A stretch of DNA of 64,000 nt from Mesorhizobium loti (GTDB lineage: Bacteria; Pseudomonadota; Alphaproteobacteria; Rhizobiales; Rhizobiaceae): assembly GCA_002356515.1 (NCBI GenBank), contig AP017607.1, forward strand, positions 1 through 64,000. The letters are read 5' to 3'. Of the stretch, positions 63,685 to 64,000 are shown one piece after another. The position numbers and the translations under genes were made by a program. Numbering within the stretch: position 1 is the stretch's first letter; every line of letters begins with the position of its first letter. The notes below the pieces were generated by a model. That model did no database searches and was not told the DNA's origin. It saw only the letters and a list, made by a program, of their open reading frames with translations.

Positions 63685-64000
63685 ACGCCGTGCATCCCTT
63701 GCCCGACCCTTGGGCAAGAGCCCCGGTCCTGCGCGCTCATCTGGAGCCAATATGGTCCTATTTGAACGAAGACTCAGTTTCCGAAATTGCGATCAACAGG
63801 CCAGGGGAATTGTTCATCGAACGCCTGGGCGCGAAGGAAATGGAGCACGTAGTCAAGCGCGAGATCACACCGGGCTGGATTAGGCATATCTCGACGGGCG
63901 TCGCCTCGGCGACAAATCAGGTCATCAACGAGGAAAAGCCGGTCCTGTCGGCCGCCCTACCCTCAGGTGAGCGCATCCAATGCATCTTGCCGCCGGCGGC
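63681..64000 (+). CDS. virB11: VirB11-type ATPase, 5' part only
   Basis: The first ~106 codons, running off the window. Starts at the ATG overlapping the virB10 stop. The N-terminal domain has LEPIWSYLNEDSVSEIAINRPGELF and ISTGVASATNQVINEEKPVLSAALPSGERIQCI (key parts EIAINRPGELF and LPSGERIQ), typical of VirB11 secretion ATPases. The Walker motifs lie beyond the edge. Probably the last channel gene; coupling protein and relaxase may follow outside. Confidence 0.9.
   Translation, partial: MNAVHPLPDPWARAPVLRAHLEPIWSYLNEDSVSEIAINRPGELFIERLGAKEMEHVVKREITPGWIRHISTGVASATNQVINEEKPVLSAALPSGERIQCILPPA

Overview
The window reads as accessory DNA of a rhizobial alphaproteobacterium, most like a Mesorhizobium-type symbiosis island or large plasmid. 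The evidence is the mosaic of amino-acid and N-methyl-amine catabolism genes, duplicated rhizobial regulators, decayed insertion sequences, a DUF982 gene and a virB-type conjugation cluster. No tRNA, rRNA, CRISPR array or plasmid replication gene was recognised. All assignments are by reading translated motifs; no database search was run.

Layout. (1) 0-12 kb: a tandem-HTH regulator, an oligopeptide-type ABC transporter on the minus strand, a divergent GntR/FCD regulator with matching candidate operators, an M24-fold hydrolase, and an N-formylglutamate amidohydrolase/aldehyde dehydrogenase/iron alcohol dehydrogenase operon. (2) 12-22 kb: scar-rich DNA. It holds an orphan soxG fused at a deletion junction to half a gabD, an MFS exporter with a DUF982 partner, a CoA-transferase remnant, kbl, a class IV aminotransferase with an Lrp/AsnC regulator, and a dead ISKra4-like transposase. 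(3) 22-30 kb: a complete soxBDAG sarcosine oxidase operon whose SoxD has lost most zinc ligands, then an M24 hydrolase paired with a C26 gamma-glutamyl hydrolase. (4) 30-42 kb: an IS21 end with three tandem 23-bp repeats, a GlxA-type regulator, a third M24 hydrolase, a polar amino acid ABC transporter, an M20 amidohydrolase and an MmgE/PrpD protein. It continues with an enolase-superfamily gene broken by one amber codon, an IclR regulator and a decayed partial copy of that IclR gene. (5) 42-48 kb: a second, canonical soxBDAG operon divergent from a GlxA-type AraC regulator. (6) 48-52 kb: a truncated copy of the first HTH regulator, a histidine-kinase remnant, and an alpha/beta hydrolase with a multi-pass membrane protein resembling the RcgR/RcgA pair. 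(7) 52-64 kb: a type IV secretion (conjugation) locus with virB1-2-3-4, a second transglycosylase, then virB5-7-6-8-9-10-11; virB11 runs off the end. Three envelope or periplasmic genes are divergent from it, and one candidate operator sequence recurs at the divergent promoter and at virB8.

How the parts may work together. Two sarcosine oxidases would turn sarcosine into glycine plus a one-carbon unit. Three M24-fold proteins have all lost the aminopeptidase metal ligands and resemble the creatinase/ectoine-hydrolase branch. Each lies in a neighbourhood with a second amide hydrolase of a different fold (formylglutamate type, C26, M20) and, in two cases, an ABC importer. My leading hypothesis is that these are three hydrolase-pair modules for N-substituted or cyclic amino-acid-like compounds. 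Many partial duplications (soxG, iclR, the HTH regulator, the M24 genes) show the region has been reshaped by recombination.
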